Positions 54,021 to 62,772 of a stretch of 64,000 nt of DNA are shown piece after piece. Below the pieces are notes generated by a model that was given only the letters and a program-made list of their open reading frames with translations, was not told the origin of the DNA and did no database searches. The position numbers were made by a program, and so were the translations under genes. The stretch is from Desulfoarculaceae bacterium (GTDB lineage: Bacteria; Desulfobacterota; Desulfobulbia; Desulfobulbales; Desulfocapsaceae). The DNA is taken from contig JAHYIV010000012.1 of the NCBI GenBank assembly GCA_019429465.1, forward strand, positions 1-64,000. The letters are read 5' to 3'. How positions within the stretch are numbered: the first letter of the stretch is position 1; each line of letters starts with the position of its first letter.

Positions 54021-54968
54021 TTACTGCTTTATCTGCTCAAGACATTGGGCCAGACTGACAGGGTTATCAAACTGCAGGGCCTGATAGACATACCCTTTGG
54101 GAGCGATCTTGCGCACCATCCCTTTCAGCACGGCCTTGGGACCAACTTCAATAAAGGTATCAACTCCCTGGCCGATCATGGCCTGGATGAGCTCAAACCA
54201 GCGAACCCTGGAGGCTATCTGCCTGGCCATGATCTCTCTCATAATGGCCGGTTCCTCTGCCGTTGCCGCCAAGACATTAAAATAGACAGGTGTCCGCGGA
54301 CGACTAAACTCCACACCAGCCATAAAGGCGGCAAAATCAGGAACGGCATCGGCGACCAGCGGACTGTGGTTGGCCACACTGACGGCCAAAGGAATAATCT
54401 TCGCCCCCTGCTCCACAGCAATAACCCCGATGGCATCCAGCGCCGTCACCTCCCCTGAGATCACGACCTGCTGCTCGGTGTTATGATTGGCGATGGTCGC
54501 CACTCCAGCGTCCGCACATCGGGCGATAATTCCTTCCACATCAGCGACGTTCAGACCAAGCACCGCCCGCATGGTCCCTGGATATTTCAGCCCCTCCCGC
54601 TCCATCAGCATGCCGCGCCTGGCCACCAGACGCAGGGTATCCTCGACACTGAGTACCCCGGCAGCACAGAGGGCTGAATATTCACCCAGGCTGTGTCCGG
54701 CAAAACAACTGGCCTCAAGTCTTCCGGCCCAGGCCTTCTGCAACGCCTGCCAGCAGATAAGGTTGGTCACGGTGATGGCCGGCTGCAGATGGGCGGCCCT
54801 GACCAGCTCCTCCATGGGCCCTTCAGTGCAGAGCTGACGCAAGGGCAATCCACACACCTCTTCCGCCTGCTCCATAATAGCCGCACAATCTGAATCCGTT
54901 TCTATAAATTCACGGCCCATGCCCAAATACTGGGAGCCCTGGCCCGGAAAAAGAACTGCTATTTTCAT
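54021..54968 (-). CDS. fabD: Malonyl-CoA:ACP transacylase
   Basis: The 315-residue enzyme loads malonyl groups on ACP. It has the nucleophile Ser93 in GHSLGEYSAL, FPGQGSQYLGMG at the start, the catalytic His in VANHSPLVADA (about 202) and GPKAVLKGMVRK. It lies apart from the plsX-fabH block, with mla genes and rpmF in between. Confidence 0.96.
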   Translation of the reverse strand: MKIAVLFPGQGSQYLGMGREFIETDSDCAAIMEQAEEVCGLPLRQLCTEGPMEELVRAAHLQPAITVTNLICWQALQKAWAGRLEASCFAGHSLGEYSALCAAGVLSVEDTLRLVARRGMLMEREGLKYPGTMRAVLGLNVADVEGIIARCADAGVATIANHNTEQQVVISGEVTALDAIGVIAVEQGAKIIPLAVSVANHSPLVADAVPDFAAFMAGVEFSRPRTPVYFNVLAATAEEPAIMREIMARQIASRVRWFELIQAMIGQGVDTFIEVGPKAVLKGMVRKIAPKGYVYQALQFDNPVSLAQCLEQIKQ

Positions 54969-55027
54969 CTCAACACCTTTATCATCTCAACACCTTTACT
55001 TCGGCTACTTTACTACTCCCTGACTCC

Positions 55028-55513
55028 TCAACCTTCACCTTTCACTCTTCCTTTTTCTTCTAATATACTGGCCAGGAGAAAAATAGCCACCCCAATGCAG
55101 ATCGCTGAATCCGCCACATTAAAGGCCGGCCAGTGATAGGTTCCGATATAGACATCAAGAAAGTCAACCACCGCACCAAACCTGATACGATCTATCAGAT
55201 TGCCAATGGCACCGCCACCAATCAGGGGCAGGCTGATTGAATAGAGCGGGTGACTCTGCCGTATTCGAAACCAGGAAACAACAATCACCACCAGGGCCAC
55301 CGCCCCAAGGGCCAGAAACAGATAGTGGCGCCAGGCCCCTGTCTGTCCGGCCAGAAAGCCGAAGGCAGCGCCCTTGTTCGTCAGATAGGTGAGGCTGAAA
55401 AACCCGGGGATAATCTCCAGAGAGTCATAGAGGGAAAACGAGTTCAGAATCCACAGCTTGGTCAACTGGTCGAGACTCACAACTGCGGCAACGATTGCCA
55501 GAAAACGTCTCAT
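55028..55513 (-). CDS. lspA: Lipoprotein signal peptidase (signal peptidase II)
   Basis: The 161-residue, four-helix protease cleaves lipoprotein signal peptides. The catalytic pair is Asp117 (VVDFLD) and Asp135 (FNVADSAIC), and GGAIGNLIDRIRFG is intact. It directly follows ileS with no gap, a very common pairing. Confidence 0.96.
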   Translation of the reverse strand: MRRFLAIVAAVVSLDQLTKLWILNSFSLYDSLEIIPGFFSLTYLTNKGAAFGFLAGQTGAWRHYLFLALGAVALVVIVVSWFRIRQSHPLYSISLPLIGGGAIGNLIDRIRFGAVVDFLDVYIGTYHWPAFNVADSAICIGVAIFLLASILEEKGRVKGEG

Positions 55514-58339
55514 TCAGGCTGATACCCCCGGATCCATCTCCATCACCACGGAGGCACAGCGGCCACAGAGCTGAGGATGGGCCTGACTCTGCCCCACAGT
55601 GATTGAGCGGATCCAGCAGCGCTCACACTTCTCTCCCTTCGCCGGCCGTACTGCCACCGAAATTCCAGCAAGCTCCCGGCTCACATAAGGAGTGAGTTCA
55701 AGGGCTCCAAAATCATCACATGGGGTCAATTCCGAGACGATGCAGACATCCTTGATGGTCAGCCATTCCTGACGAATAAATTCCGCCCATTCACCTCCGA
55801 CCTGAAGCAATATCTCCGCCTCAAGGGGATGACCGATCACCTTTTCCTGACGGGCTCCTTCCAGGGCCTTGGTGATCTCTGATCGGACCATGACCAGTTT
55901 TTCCCACCTGCCTTCGAGTTCACTGTCCCGTCTTTCCGGGTGCGGCGGTGGAAATTCGACAAAAAAGACACCTTGATCAAGGGGCGCCTCCGGGGCCAGA
56001 TGATACAGCGACTCCCAGGATTCTGCCGCCGTAAAACTGAGCACCGGGTTCATGAGACGAAGCAGACCGTCGAGAATCTCATGCAGCACTGTCTGGGCCG
56101 CGCGGCGCAGAGGCGAGTCCTGGCCGGAGCAATAAAGCCTGTCCTTGAGGATATCGAGATAAAAGGCGCTCATGGTCGTCCCGCAGAAATAATTGAGCCC
56201 CTGATAGATTGAATGGAATTCATACCGTTCATAGGCTGCCGTCACCCGTTCTCTCAGTTCCTCAAAACGGGCCAGGGCCCAGCGATCAATCTCCGACAGA
56301 TCAGCATAGGCAACGCCATTCTGTCCCGGATCAAAATCAGAGAGATTCCCCAGCATATAACGAATGGTATTGCGGATCTTCCGATAGGCATCAGCCACCT
56401 GCTTCAGGATCTCATCCGAGACCTTGACGTCAACACGGTAATCCTCGCTCGCCACCCAGAGACGCAGGATCTCGGCGCCAAATTTATCAATCACCTCCTG
56501 AGGGGCAACCACATTACCAACGGACTTGGACATCTTCTTGCCCTTGCCGTCAACCACATAGCCATGGGTCAGAACACCCTTGAACGGGGCCCGGCCACGG
56601 GTGCCGACCGAGGTGAGCAGAGAGGACTGAAACCAGCCGCGGTGCTGATCGCTGCCTTCAAGATAGAGATCGGCAGGGGAACGCAACTCTTCGCGCGCCT
56701 CGCAGACTGCGGCATGACTGACACCGGAATCAAACCAGACATCAAGGATGTCCTCTTCCTTGGCAAAATGAGTGGAACCACACTTAGCGCAGCAGGTGCC
56801 AGGCGGCAGCAACTCCTCCACCCCGTAGCGGAACCAGGCATCGGCCCCTTCCTGCCTGAAGAGGAGGTCAATACGTTCAACCAACGCCTCGCTCTTGAGC
56901 ACCTCGCCACACTCCTCGCAACTGAGCACGGTGATGGGCACCCCCCAGGTGCGCTGACGGGAGAGACACCAGTCCGGCCTGTTTTCAACCATGGACTGAA
57001 TCCGCTGCCTCCCCCAGGCCGGAATCCACTCCACATTTTCAATCTCGGCCAGGGCCTTGACACGCAGATCATTCTGCTCGAGCGAGAGAAACCACTGGGG
57101 CGTGGCCCGATACATCACCGGTTTTTTACAGCGCCAGCAGTGGGGATAACTATGGGTAATGGGGGACTCATGAAGCAGGACACCTGACTCCCGCATATCA
57201 GCATTGATCACCTTGTTGACCGCCGGCACCTGCTGGCCCTGATATTTTCCGGCCTCTGCCGTATACCGGCCCTCACTGTCAACCGGCGACAGAACCTCCA
57301 GACCATAACGCAGCCCCGTCAGATAATCATCGGCGCCGTGCCCCGGGGCCGTATGGACACAGCCGGTACCGGCCTCAAGGGTCACATAGTTGGCAAGGAC
57401 CATCAGGGAGTTTCGATCCAGGAAGGGATGGCGGCAGTTCCTCCGCTCAAGCCCGCGCGCCGAAAAGGTTGCGGTGATGGCATAGTCGGTAATTCCCACC
57501 TCGGCCATAACCTTGTCCACCAGATCCCGGGCCAGGATCAGAACCTCGTCCTGGACTCTCACGGCGGCATAGACAAAATCAGGATGAAAGGCCACGGCCA
57601 GATTGGCCGGCAGGGTCCAGGGGGTGGTCGTCCAGATGACCACCGACACCTTGGCCGCAGCCAGTGCCGGATCAATATCCGCAAGGTCGTCGGCCACCGG
57701 AAATTTCACATAGATGGAAGGCGAGGTGTGGTCATAATATTCAACCTCGGCCTCCGCCAAGGCCGTGGTACAGGTGGAGCACCAAAAGACCGGTTTCTTG
57801 TTGCGGACCACCGCCCCTGAAAGCAGAAAGCGGTTAAACTCCCTGGCAATCACCGCTTCATAGTCGAAATTCATGGTCAGATAGGGTTTATCCCAGTCAC
57901 CGAGAACGCCCAGACGCTTAAATTCGGCCTTCTGGGTCTTGACCCACTTGGCTGCATATTTACGGCAGGCTCCCCGTTTGGACAGCTTGGGAATCTCTTT
58001 TTTCTTGTCGCCCAGCTCTTGGTCAACATTGTGCTCAATGGGCAGGCCATGACAGTCCCAGCCCGGGATATACGGGGCCTGAAAACCGGCCATACGACGG
58101 GACTTGAGAATAATGTCCTTTAAAATTTTGTTAAAAGCTGTTCCCAGGTGGATGTGCCCATTGGCGTAGGGAGGGCCGTCATGCAGGACATAAAGAGGCT
58201 TGTTCCGCCCCCGCTCCTGCAACTGTCCGTACAGGTCTTCCTTCTCCCAACGCTTTAATAACAGAGGTTCTTTCTGGGACAGATTGGCCTTCATGTTAAA
58301 GTTGGTCTGGGGCAGATTCAGGGTATCCCTGTAATCCAT
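55514..58339 (-). CDS. ileS: Isoleucyl-tRNA synthetase
   Basis: The 941-residue class I synthetase has the HIGH motif in PPYANGHIHLGTAFN (about 56-70), KMSKS in GKGKKMSKSVGN (about 600), the editing CP1 domain and a C-terminal zinc finger (CERCWIRS and CGRCASVV). It is of the bacterial (mupirocin-sensitive) type by layout. It is the first gene of the ileS-lspA pair and starts the long minus-strand run. Confidence 0.97.
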   Translation of the reverse strand: MDYRDTLNLPQTNFNMKANLSQKEPLLLKRWEKEDLYGQLQERGRNKPLYVLHDGPPYANGHIHLGTAFNKILKDIILKSRRMAGFQAPYIPGWDCHGLPIEHNVDQELGDKKKEIPKLSKRGACRKYAAKWVKTQKAEFKRLGVLGDWDKPYLTMNFDYEAVIAREFNRFLLSGAVVRNKKPVFWCSTCTTALAEAEVEYYDHTSPSIYVKFPVADDLADIDPALAAAKVSVVIWTTTPWTLPANLAVAFHPDFVYAAVRVQDEVLILARDLVDKVMAEVGITDYAITATFSARGLERRNCRHPFLDRNSLMVLANYVTLEAGTGCVHTAPGHGADDYLTGLRYGLEVLSPVDSEGRYTAEAGKYQGQQVPAVNKVINADMRESGVLLHESPITHSYPHCWRCKKPVMYRATPQWFLSLEQNDLRVKALAEIENVEWIPAWGRQRIQSMVENRPDWCLSRQRTWGVPITVLSCEECGEVLKSEALVERIDLLFRQEGADAWFRYGVEELLPPGTCCAKCGSTHFAKEEDILDVWFDSGVSHAAVCEAREELRSPADLYLEGSDQHRGWFQSSLLTSVGTRGRAPFKGVLTHGYVVDGKGKKMSKSVGNVVAPQEVIDKFGAEILRLWVASEDYRVDVKVSDEILKQVADAYRKIRNTIRYMLGNLSDFDPGQNGVAYADLSEIDRWALARFEELRERVTAAYERYEFHSIYQGLNYFCGTTMSAFYLDILKDRLYCSGQDSPLRRAAQTVLHEILDGLLRLMNPVLSFTAAESWESLYHLAPEAPLDQGVFFVEFPPPHPERRDSELEGRWEKLVMVRSEITKALEGARQEKVIGHPLEAEILLQVGGEWAEFIRQEWLTIKDVCIVSELTPCDDFGALELTPYVSRELAGISVAVRPAKGEKCERCWIRSITVGQSQAHPQLCGRCASVVMEMDPGVSA

Positions 58340-58462
58340 GGTATTCTCCTTTTTTCAGCAAGGCACGGCTCGTGAACAAATTAAAGTTAAGAGATCGAGA
58401 AAAGAACAGAGTTATCTTTGGCAATATACTCTCCCTGTTCCTTCTTTTCATATAAAATTTTT

Positions 58463-58616
58463 GTAACTATCCAGCTTAATGCCGGGAAAATGCCAAAACA
58501 AATGTCACGTAACTATCCAGCAGTGCCTCATATGCAAGAAAGAGGCCTGCGAAGTGTACTGATTAGTACATGAGCAGACCGATGACGAAGCAGATGGGGT
58601 GCTGCTGGATAGTTAC
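58463..58616. repeat. Repeat family C, long copy with terminal inverted repeats
   Basis: The element begins GTAACTATCCAGC and ends GCTGGATAGTTAC, a perfect 13-base terminal inverted repeat; a third GTAACTATCCAGC lies inside at 58509. The left third matches 16197-16244 in reverse. The right part contains the hairpin TGTACT-GATT-AGTACA. It has no coding capacity, like a MITE or intergenic repeat unit. It sits in the 594-base ileS/cooC divergent gap. Confidence 0.85.
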
Positions 58617-58933
58617 AAATTTTTAAAAGTAACAACTGCGTACCAAGTTGCAAGGGGAAAGTAAGTCGCTGCAAGGAAAAAAATCATCATCCGGTTGGCG
58701 CCGACACCACCAGGAGTTGCTATAAAACCGATGAACAGCATTCATATTCAGCAATGGTTCCCAGAAATCAACCACCAGCAGCACCTTTAATTTGACATAA
58801 AGTGTGGCCTTCATTATAAGAAAGAGATAATGAAGCCGTCGTTCAACACTCGCAGCAAGCTTGCACCGACGGAGAGGGCCCTTTAACCTTTGCAGCACTT
58901 TTCCCTGAAGCACCACGACAAGCGAGACAGACG
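58617..58933. other. Leader region upstream of the cooC-like gene
   Basis: No gene is seen here. Apart from the promoter at 58792 the stretch shows only short inverted repeats. The leader from the promoter to the ATG is about 107 bases. Confidence 0.4.
58792..58820 (+). promoter_or_regulatory. Sigma-70-type promoter of cooC-ftsEX
   Basis: TTGACA (58792-58797) and TATAAG (58815-58820) are 17 bases apart, close to consensus. Confidence 0.7.
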
Positions 58934-59704
58934 ATGACCCAAGTAATTGCCATGGCTGGTAAAGGTGGAACCGGCAAAACAACGACATCCGCCCTGCTGA
59001 CCAGATACCTCCTGCAGAAAAAGATGACCCCGCTCCTTCTGGTCGACGCCGACGCCAACGCCAACCTCAACGAGCTGCTCGGCGTGGAGGTGGGCCTGAC
59101 CCTGGGCATGATCAGACAAGAGCTGAAAGGGGAGTTGCCGCCTAATATGAGCCGGGATCAATTTATGGAGCTGAAGATCCACCAGGCACTGATCGAGGAT
59201 ATCGGCTTTGACCTGCTGGTCATGGGCCAGCCGGACGGCCCCGGCTGTTACTGCGCCGCCAACCAGTACCTGGCCATGACCATGGACAAACTGGCAGAGA
59301 ATTACCGCTATATCATCGTCGACAACGAGGCCGGCATGGAACACCTGAGCCGGATGAACCTGCGCACCATCGATTACCTGCTGATCACCTCCGACCCCTC
59401 CGCCCGCGGCATCCTGACGGCCAAGCGCATATCAGATATCACCGCCCCGCTGAAACTGGACGTCAAGCATCAGTACCTGCTGATCAATCGCGCACCCCAG
59501 CCTGTCCCTGGACTGCTCCAGGAAAAGATCGATGCAGCAGTCAGGGAAACCGGCATGACCCTGGGAGGCATCATCCCGACCAGTAACGACTTGATCCATC
59601 AGGAACTCAGCGGTCAGTCCTACCTCAAACTGGGCGATGACACCGAAATCATTCAGACCACAACCGCTCTTTTTGATACAATCTTCAGTGAGAACAATGC
59701 ATAA
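58934..59704 (+). CDS. CooC/AcsF-type nickel-insertion ATPase (MinD/ParA superfamily)
   Basis: The 256-residue protein has the deviant Walker A GKGGTGKT (9-16), VDADANANL after strand 2, and the CxC metal motif Cys105-Tyr-Cys107 in GPGCYCAAN that distinguishes CooC/AcsF from MinD. These ATPases dimerise with Zn or Ni at the CxC and mature carbon monoxide dehydrogenase or acetyl-CoA synthase. No CODH gene is in the window; the gene leads into ftsE with a 37-base gap, an odd setting. A lineage-specific target cannot be excluded. Confidence 0.88.
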   Translation: MTQVIAMAGKGGTGKTTTSALLTRYLLQKKMTPLLLVDADANANLNELLGVEVGLTLGMIRQELKGELPPNMSRDQFMELKIHQALIEDIGFDLLVMGQPDGPGCYCAANQYLAMTMDKLAENYRYIIVDNEAGMEHLSRMNLRTIDYLLITSDPSARGILTAKRISDITAPLKLDVKHQYLLINRAPQPVPGLLQEKIDAAVRETGMTLGGIIPTSNDLIHQELSGQSYLKLGDDTEIIQTTTALFDTIFSENNA

Positions 59705-59741
59705 GTGTTCATTATTCATTGCCCTCTGTAAATAAACCGCT

Positions 59742-60515
59742 ATGACCGAAGCCACTGCCTCCTCCCGCACCGCCATGATTGAAATGATCAAGGTCACCAA
59801 GAGATATCCACCGAATGTGACGGCACTCGACGACATCTCCGTCTCCATTGCCAGTGGCGAGATGTTCTTCCTGATCGGCAGGAGCGGCGCGGGCAAGACC
59901 ACCCTGCTCAAACTGCTCTGCAACATGGAACGGCCCAGCAATGGCCTCATCGAGGTCGCGGGCATGAACATCCACCAGGTCACCGGCAATAAACTGGCAA
60001 AACTGCGGCAGAAGGTGGGTGTGGCCTACCAGGATTTCCGGCTGCTTACCGACCGGACAGTGGCCGAAAACATCGCCATTTCCATGGAAGTCTCCTACAA
60101 GCAACCACAGATCATCCGCAACAGAGTCAGGAGTCTGCTGGCCCAACTGCAGCTCGAAGACAAACATGATATCCTGACCGGTGATCTCTCCCGCGGAGAG
60201 CAACAGCGCGTGGCCCTGGCCAGGGCGGTTGCCAATTCACCCACTCTGATCCTGGTCGATGAGCCAACCGGCAACCTGGATGCCATTAGCACCGCCCAGG
60301 TCATGGAACTGCTGATCAGAAGCCACAATTCCGGCGCCACCATCATTATCGCCACCCACGACGAGAGTATCTACCGCCATTCCACCCATCGGATCATGGA
60401 AATCAAGAACGGCAGGATAGCTTCGCTGAGCAGCGGTGACGGCCAGGGATGGCCTAATGTTGTGGGAGCCAGGGACGGTGCAGGAGCGACTGGCGGGAGC
60501 GGTGATAGGATATGA
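59742..60515 (+). CDS. ftsE: Cell division ATP-binding protein FtsE
   Basis: The 257-residue ABC ATPase has Walker A GRSGAGKTT (about 53-61), Walker B LILVDEPTGNLD and an H-loop His in IIATHDE. The signature reads LSRGEQQRVALARAV, with Arg for the first Gly of LSGGE/Q. FtsE with FtsX controls peptidoglycan hydrolase activation at the septum. An ATG 33 bases later (59775, MIEMIKVTKRYP) is an alternative start. About 25 residues rich in Gly and Asp extend the C-terminus, and the gene overlaps ftsX by four bases. Confidence 0.94.
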   Translation: MTEATASSRTAMIEMIKVTKRYPPNVTALDDISVSIASGEMFFLIGRSGAGKTTLLKLLCNMERPSNGLIEVAGMNIHQVTGNKLAKLRQKVGVAYQDFRLLTDRTVAENIAISMEVSYKQPQIIRNRVRSLLAQLQLEDKHDILTGDLSRGEQQRVALARAVANSPTLILVDEPTGNLDAISTAQVMELLIRSHNSGATIIIATHDESIYRHSTHRIMEIKNGRIASLSSGDGQGWPNVVGARDGAGATGGSGDRI

Positions 60516-61399
60516 ATTTCTGGTTCTCCATCTTCCGGCAGACAGGCCGCAACCTGCGACAGACCTGGCCAACCCTGTTAATGACCTGCCTGACCGTCAG
60601 CCTCTCTGTCCTTATTTTCTCCTTTTTCTATCTGATCTATCTCAACATGCTGAGCGCCGGAGACAAAGCAAGCCACCAGCTGCGTCTTGTCGTCTACCTG
60701 GAAGAAGAACCCAGCCCTGCGCTGCAGGAGCAGCTTCGTCGCAAGATCTCCCAGTTCGACCAGGTGCAGGAGATAAAATTCATCTCCAAGGCAGAGGCCT
60801 TCAATCGCTTTGCCGACCAGCTTGGCGACAACCGTGATGTCCTCACCGACATGCCCGCCGACTTCCTGCCCGCCTCAATAGAAGTGACCCCTTTGAAAAC
60901 CCTGCGCGGCCTCAGTCAGATTCAGCTCTTTTCCGAATACCTGGCCACACTGCCTGGCAGCCAGAAGGTGCAATACGGCCAGAAATGGGTGGAGCGCTTC
61001 TACTCATTCACCCAGCTGCTGTCGATCGTCGTGCTGCTCAGCGGCTTTCTGCTCATCCTGACCGCCACCTTCATGGTGGCCTCCACCATCCGCCTGACCA
61101 TCCTCGGCCGCCAGGAGGAACTGGAGCTCCTGAAACTGGTTGGTGCGACCAATAATTACATCCGCACCCCCTTCCTCCTGGAAGGGATACTCCTGGGCCT
61201 CACGGGCTCGCTCATGGGACTGGCCTCACTCTACGCCCTCTTTCACTGGACAACACGCCATCTTTCAGGGACAGGCTTTCTTGATCTCTTTACCTTTACC
61301 TTTTTCCCGCCAGGGGTCCTCTTCACCATTATTTGCCTCTCCATTATCCTCTGCACCGCGGGCAGCTACACTTCCATGCAGAAATTTCTGCGCATCTGA
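60512..61399 (+). CDS. ftsX: Cell division protein FtsX
   Basis: The 295-residue membrane protein has one N-terminal helix (about 22-45), a periplasmic domain (about 50-165), then three helices (about 170-195, 220-240, 265-285), the FtsX/MacB-type arrangement. STIRLTILGRQEELELLKLVGATNNYIR is the coupling region for FtsE. The periplasmic domain should bind the EnvC-like protein encoded next. Confidence 0.95.
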   Translation: MNFWFSIFRQTGRNLRQTWPTLLMTCLTVSLSVLIFSFFYLIYLNMLSAGDKASHQLRLVVYLEEEPSPALQEQLRRKISQFDQVQEIKFISKAEAFNRFADQLGDNRDVLTDMPADFLPASIEVTPLKTLRGLSQIQLFSEYLATLPGSQKVQYGQKWVERFYSFTQLLSIVVLLSGFLLILTATFMVASTIRLTILGRQEELELLKLVGATNNYIRTPFLLEGILLGLTGSLMGLASLYALFHWTTRHLSGTGFLDLFTFTFFPPGVLFTIICLSIILCTAGSYTSMQKFLRI

Positions 61400-61414
61400 A
61401 GCGTGAAGGCCAGG

Positions 61415-62671
61415 ATGAAAACTACCCCAGTGGTGACTCCATGTCGTTTGTCCACCAAATCCTTCTGGTCAGGAAGCAAATCTTTCCTTCATTCCCTGAT
61501 GATAGGCCTTGCGATCCTGGCATTCTCTCCTGTGCCTGAGACCAATGCCGCCGACTGGAAGGCCGAAAAACAGGCCATTGAACAAAAGATCAAAAGCCAG
61601 AGCATCACCATCAATCAATTGCAGCAAGGTCTCAGGATCCAGCAGGAAAAAGCCATGGCGGCCAAAGGACAAGAGAGAGACCTGCTGGCCGAAATCGAGG
61701 TCATTGATGGGCAACTCCTGGAAAAACTTGCCAGGCTGGACACCCTGGAGAACTCCATGGCCAGCCAGCAGGAGCTGATCAGCACCAAAGAAAGAGCGAT
61801 AAACGAGATCCAGGTTGAAAGACAAAAGGCACAGACCCACCTGCAGCAGCGGTTCACGGCCTACTATAAGACAGGAACGATCGGCATCCTCAATGTGGCC
61901 TTTTCCGCTGAGACCCTGCCGAACCTGCTCTCTATCCACGATTCTTTCAGCGCCGTGATCGAGTATGACCAGAACATCCTGCAGCAACACCGGAAGACTA
62001 TCGAGGAATTAGAACGGATCAGGAAAGCCTTGACCCTGGAAACGACACTGCTCAACACCTTTATCAACCAGGCCAGCCAGGAAAAAGAGACCATCGAGCA
62101 GACCAGGCAGAAAAAAAATGAACTCTTGGCCCAGATCCGCACCCAGACAAAACTCCATGAACTAGCGGCACAAGCCATAGAGCAGGAGGCTGACAGTGTC
62201 GCGGCCCAGATTGCCACCATGAAGCAGAAAAGAGAAATCCTCAGCCAGGGGTTTCTCCTCCACAAAGGCAAACTGCCCGCCCCGGTAAGCGGAAAAGTGC
62301 TCACCCTTTACGGACAGTCCAGGAAAAACAGGATGGGAGTTGAAGGCACCTCCTCCGGCATTGCCATTGAGGCCCCTGATGGAACCAGGATCAAGGCGAT
62401 ATTTGAAGGCACCATCCACTACGCCGGTTACCTGCGCGGCTACGGCAACACCATCATTATCGACCACGGGTTCAAATATTATTCCGTTACCTCCCGGATT
62501 GAAAAGCTTCTGAAAGAAGAGGGAGATAGAGTTGGGGCGGGAGAAGACATTGGAGTCACGGGTGAGACGGCCACCCTGATGGAAGAAGGGCTCTATTTTG
62601 AAATCCGCCATGACACCGCAACAGAGGACCCACTGCTCTGGCTGGATAAAAATAAACTTTCCCTCCCCTGA
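61415..62671 (+). CDS. envC: EnvC-like murein hydrolase activator (degenerate M23/LytM)
   Basis: The 418-residue periplasmic protein has a signal anchor (about 28-47), long coiled coils (about 50-130 and 165-270) and a C-terminal LytM fold (about 290-415) with PVSGKVLTLYGQ and GYGNTIIIDHGFKYYSVTS. The metal-binding HxxxD and HxH of active M23 peptidases are missing (the HxH position reads TSR), so it should activate amidases, as EnvC does, and not cut itself. FtsEX just upstream is its known partner. GTG 61403 is an alternative start; ATG 61415 has GAAGG upstream. Confidence 0.9.
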   Translation: MKTTPVVTPCRLSTKSFWSGSKSFLHSLMIGLAILAFSPVPETNAADWKAEKQAIEQKIKSQSITINQLQQGLRIQQEKAMAAKGQERDLLAEIEVIDGQLLEKLARLDTLENSMASQQELISTKERAINEIQVERQKAQTHLQQRFTAYYKTGTIGILNVAFSAETLPNLLSIHDSFSAVIEYDQNILQQHRKTIEELERIRKALTLETTLLNTFINQASQEKETIEQTRQKKNELLAQIRTQTKLHELAAQAIEQEADSVAAQIATMKQKREILSQGFLLHKGKLPAPVSGKVLTLYGQSRKNRMGVEGTSSGIAIEAPDGTRIKAIFEGTIHYAGYLRGYGNTIIIDHGFKYYSVTSRIEKLLKEEGDRVGAGEDIGVTGETATLMEEGLYFEIRHDTATEDPLLWLDKNKLSLP

Positions 62672-62772
62672 CACAGAACATCCGGATGATTATATTTACA
62701 TTCGTGTAAAAAATATGTTTATTACCTGAATCCTGTTCATCACCCTCAAACTTAAAATATTTATAAATAAAC

